From Robiginitomaculum sp. (lineage in GTDB: Bacteria > Pseudomonadota > Alphaproteobacteria > Caulobacterales > Maricaulaceae): a DNA stretch of 6,191 nucleotides. The notes under the pieces are model-generated. The model ran no database searches. It was not told the origin of the DNA and saw only the letters and a program-made list of their open reading frames with translations. This document shows positions 5,518-6,191 of the stretch, piece by piece. The stretch is taken from positions 58,106 to 64,296 of the forward strand of contig NVVO01000003.1 in the NCBI GenBank assembly GCA_002733385.1, written 5' to 3'. The first letter of the stretch is position 1. Each line of letters begins with the position of its first letter. Made by a program: the position numbers and the translations under genes.

Positions 5518-6144
5518 TCACGTCGCTTTGGCTTTCCCGGCTTCCATTGCCGGGAGGTCAAGGGGCAGGACCGGGGTTTCTTTTAGCTTTTTGCCCTCAA
5601 GTTTCGCACTTGTCAGCATACCGTCTATCACGGCCACAATAAGACCATCCGGCGTCAGTTGATTTTGCAGAGCCGTGGGGATCACCCGCACATCTGCCGT
5701 GATCAATATGCGATCAAATGGTGCTTGCCCGCGCCAACCAAGGCGACCATCTGCGTGCCTAAGCACCACGCGGGCCGCTTGTTTATGCAACCGTTTTTCT
5801 GCGTATTCCACCAAAGTTTTATAGCGCTCAACTGCGTAAACCCGCTTGCACATTTTAGCCAATATGGCCGAAGAATAACCGCTGCCCACCCCGATCAGTA
5901 AAACCTTGTGCGTCGGCCTGACATCCAGTGTCTGGCACAATATGGCTGTGGTCATGGGAGATGTCAGACTTTGCCCGCACGGAAGCGGCAAGGGCTTTTC
6001 GTCATAACTTTGGGGCACCAGATCATCGGGCACGAATTCGGAACGTTTGACCTGCTCCATAGCGCGCAGCACATTATTGTCGGAAATACCGCGACCCCGA
6101 AGCCGGACAATCATATCAAACAGGCCAGGCTCAATAAACGACAT
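5518..6144 (-). CDS. pcm: Protein-L-isoaspartate O-methyltransferase
   Basis: Pcm uses S-adenosylmethionine to methylate L-isoaspartyl residues in aged proteins, the first step of their repair. The product has 208 residues, a normal length, and is cytoplasmic with no signal peptide. The N-terminal RSEFVPDDL (34-42) and the substrate-site motif GQSLTSP (57-63, usually GQTISQP) are present; the usual active-site Ser is Thr in this alignment. The SAM-binding motif I is VLLIGVGSGYSSA (81-93), followed by VYAVER (102-107), FDRILITAD (143-151) and LTPDGLIVAVI (163-173). The final region lacks the usual FVPL ending. The ATG at 6144 follows GAGG with eight bases between, and the upstream gene ends two bases before it. 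A 104-base gap separates it from the LysM gene. Confidence 0.93.
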   Translation of the reverse strand: MSFIEPGLFDMIVRLRGRGISDNNVLRAMEQVKRSEFVPDDLVPQSYDEKPLPLPCGQSLTSPMTTAILCQTLDVRPTHKVLLIGVGSGYSSAILAKMCKRVYAVERYKTLVEYAEKRLHKQAARVVLRHADGRLGWRGQAPFDRILITADVRVIPTALQNQLTPDGLIVAVIDGMLTSAKLEGKKLKETPVLPLDLPAMEAGKAKAT

Positions 6145-6146
6145 GT

Positions 6147-6191
6147 TTAGTCCTCGAAAACAGATGACAATTTGGCGACGGTTTCAAAATG
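6147..6191 (-). CDS. 3' end of an upstream gene, possibly surE (cut by window edge)
   Basis: An open frame of 14 codons (HFETVAKLSSVFED) runs from the window edge to a TAA at 6147-6149, which sits beside the pcm ribosome binding site. This arrangement fits the tail of a co-transcribed gene. In alphaproteobacteria surE commonly lies directly upstream of pcm, and the tail is loosely similar to SurE ends, but so short a piece cannot identify the gene. Confidence 0.4.
   Translation of the reverse strand, partial: HFETVAKLSSVFED

Overview
The window reads as the chromosome of an alphaproteobacterium (inferred from gene order and protein style; the species cannot be named). The minus-strand order pcm, LysM protein, yajC, secD, secF matches the surE-pcm-nlpD-yajC-secD-secF neighbourhood common in that class. 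The genes are tightly packed. There are no tRNA or rRNA genes, no transposase and no CRISPR array.

Layout. Positions 2-613 (plus strand) hold two genes that form a nickel superoxide dismutase unit: the 3' part of sodN, cut by the window edge, and a complete small S26-type protease resembling SodX, the NiSOD maturation protease. A perfect 13-bp inverted repeat at 610-650 separates this pair from the convergent secF. From 660 to 4552 (minus strand, read right to left) comes the accessory Sec translocase cluster: yajC, then a 206-residue truncated SecD paralogue, then a 300-bp gap with a nested palindromic element and a possible promoter, then full-length secD and secF. Further right, on the same strand, are a secreted protein with two LysM domains (4673-5413) and a protein-L-isoaspartate O-methyltransferase (5518-6144). 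The last codons of an upstream gene, possibly surE, lie at the right edge.

How the genes work together. SecD, SecF and YajC form the membrane complex that uses the proton gradient to pull preproteins out of SecYEG on the periplasmic side. The unusual member is the small gene at 3553-4173. It keeps the SecD first membrane segment and the head part of the P1 periplasmic domain (about 75% identical to the neighbouring SecD over 143 residues, without gaps). It lacks the P1 base and all five later membrane segments. Its reading frame is open, it has its own ribosome binding site, and in its most conserved block nearly all base changes are synonymous. It is therefore probably a functional stand-alone P1-head protein rather than debris, and it is the best candidate here for something undescribed.

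Secondary points of interest are four cysteines shared by SecD and the paralogue, a two-LysM protein with paired cysteines that sits where NlpD normally is but has no peptidase domain, and the nested palindrome between the paralogue and secD.
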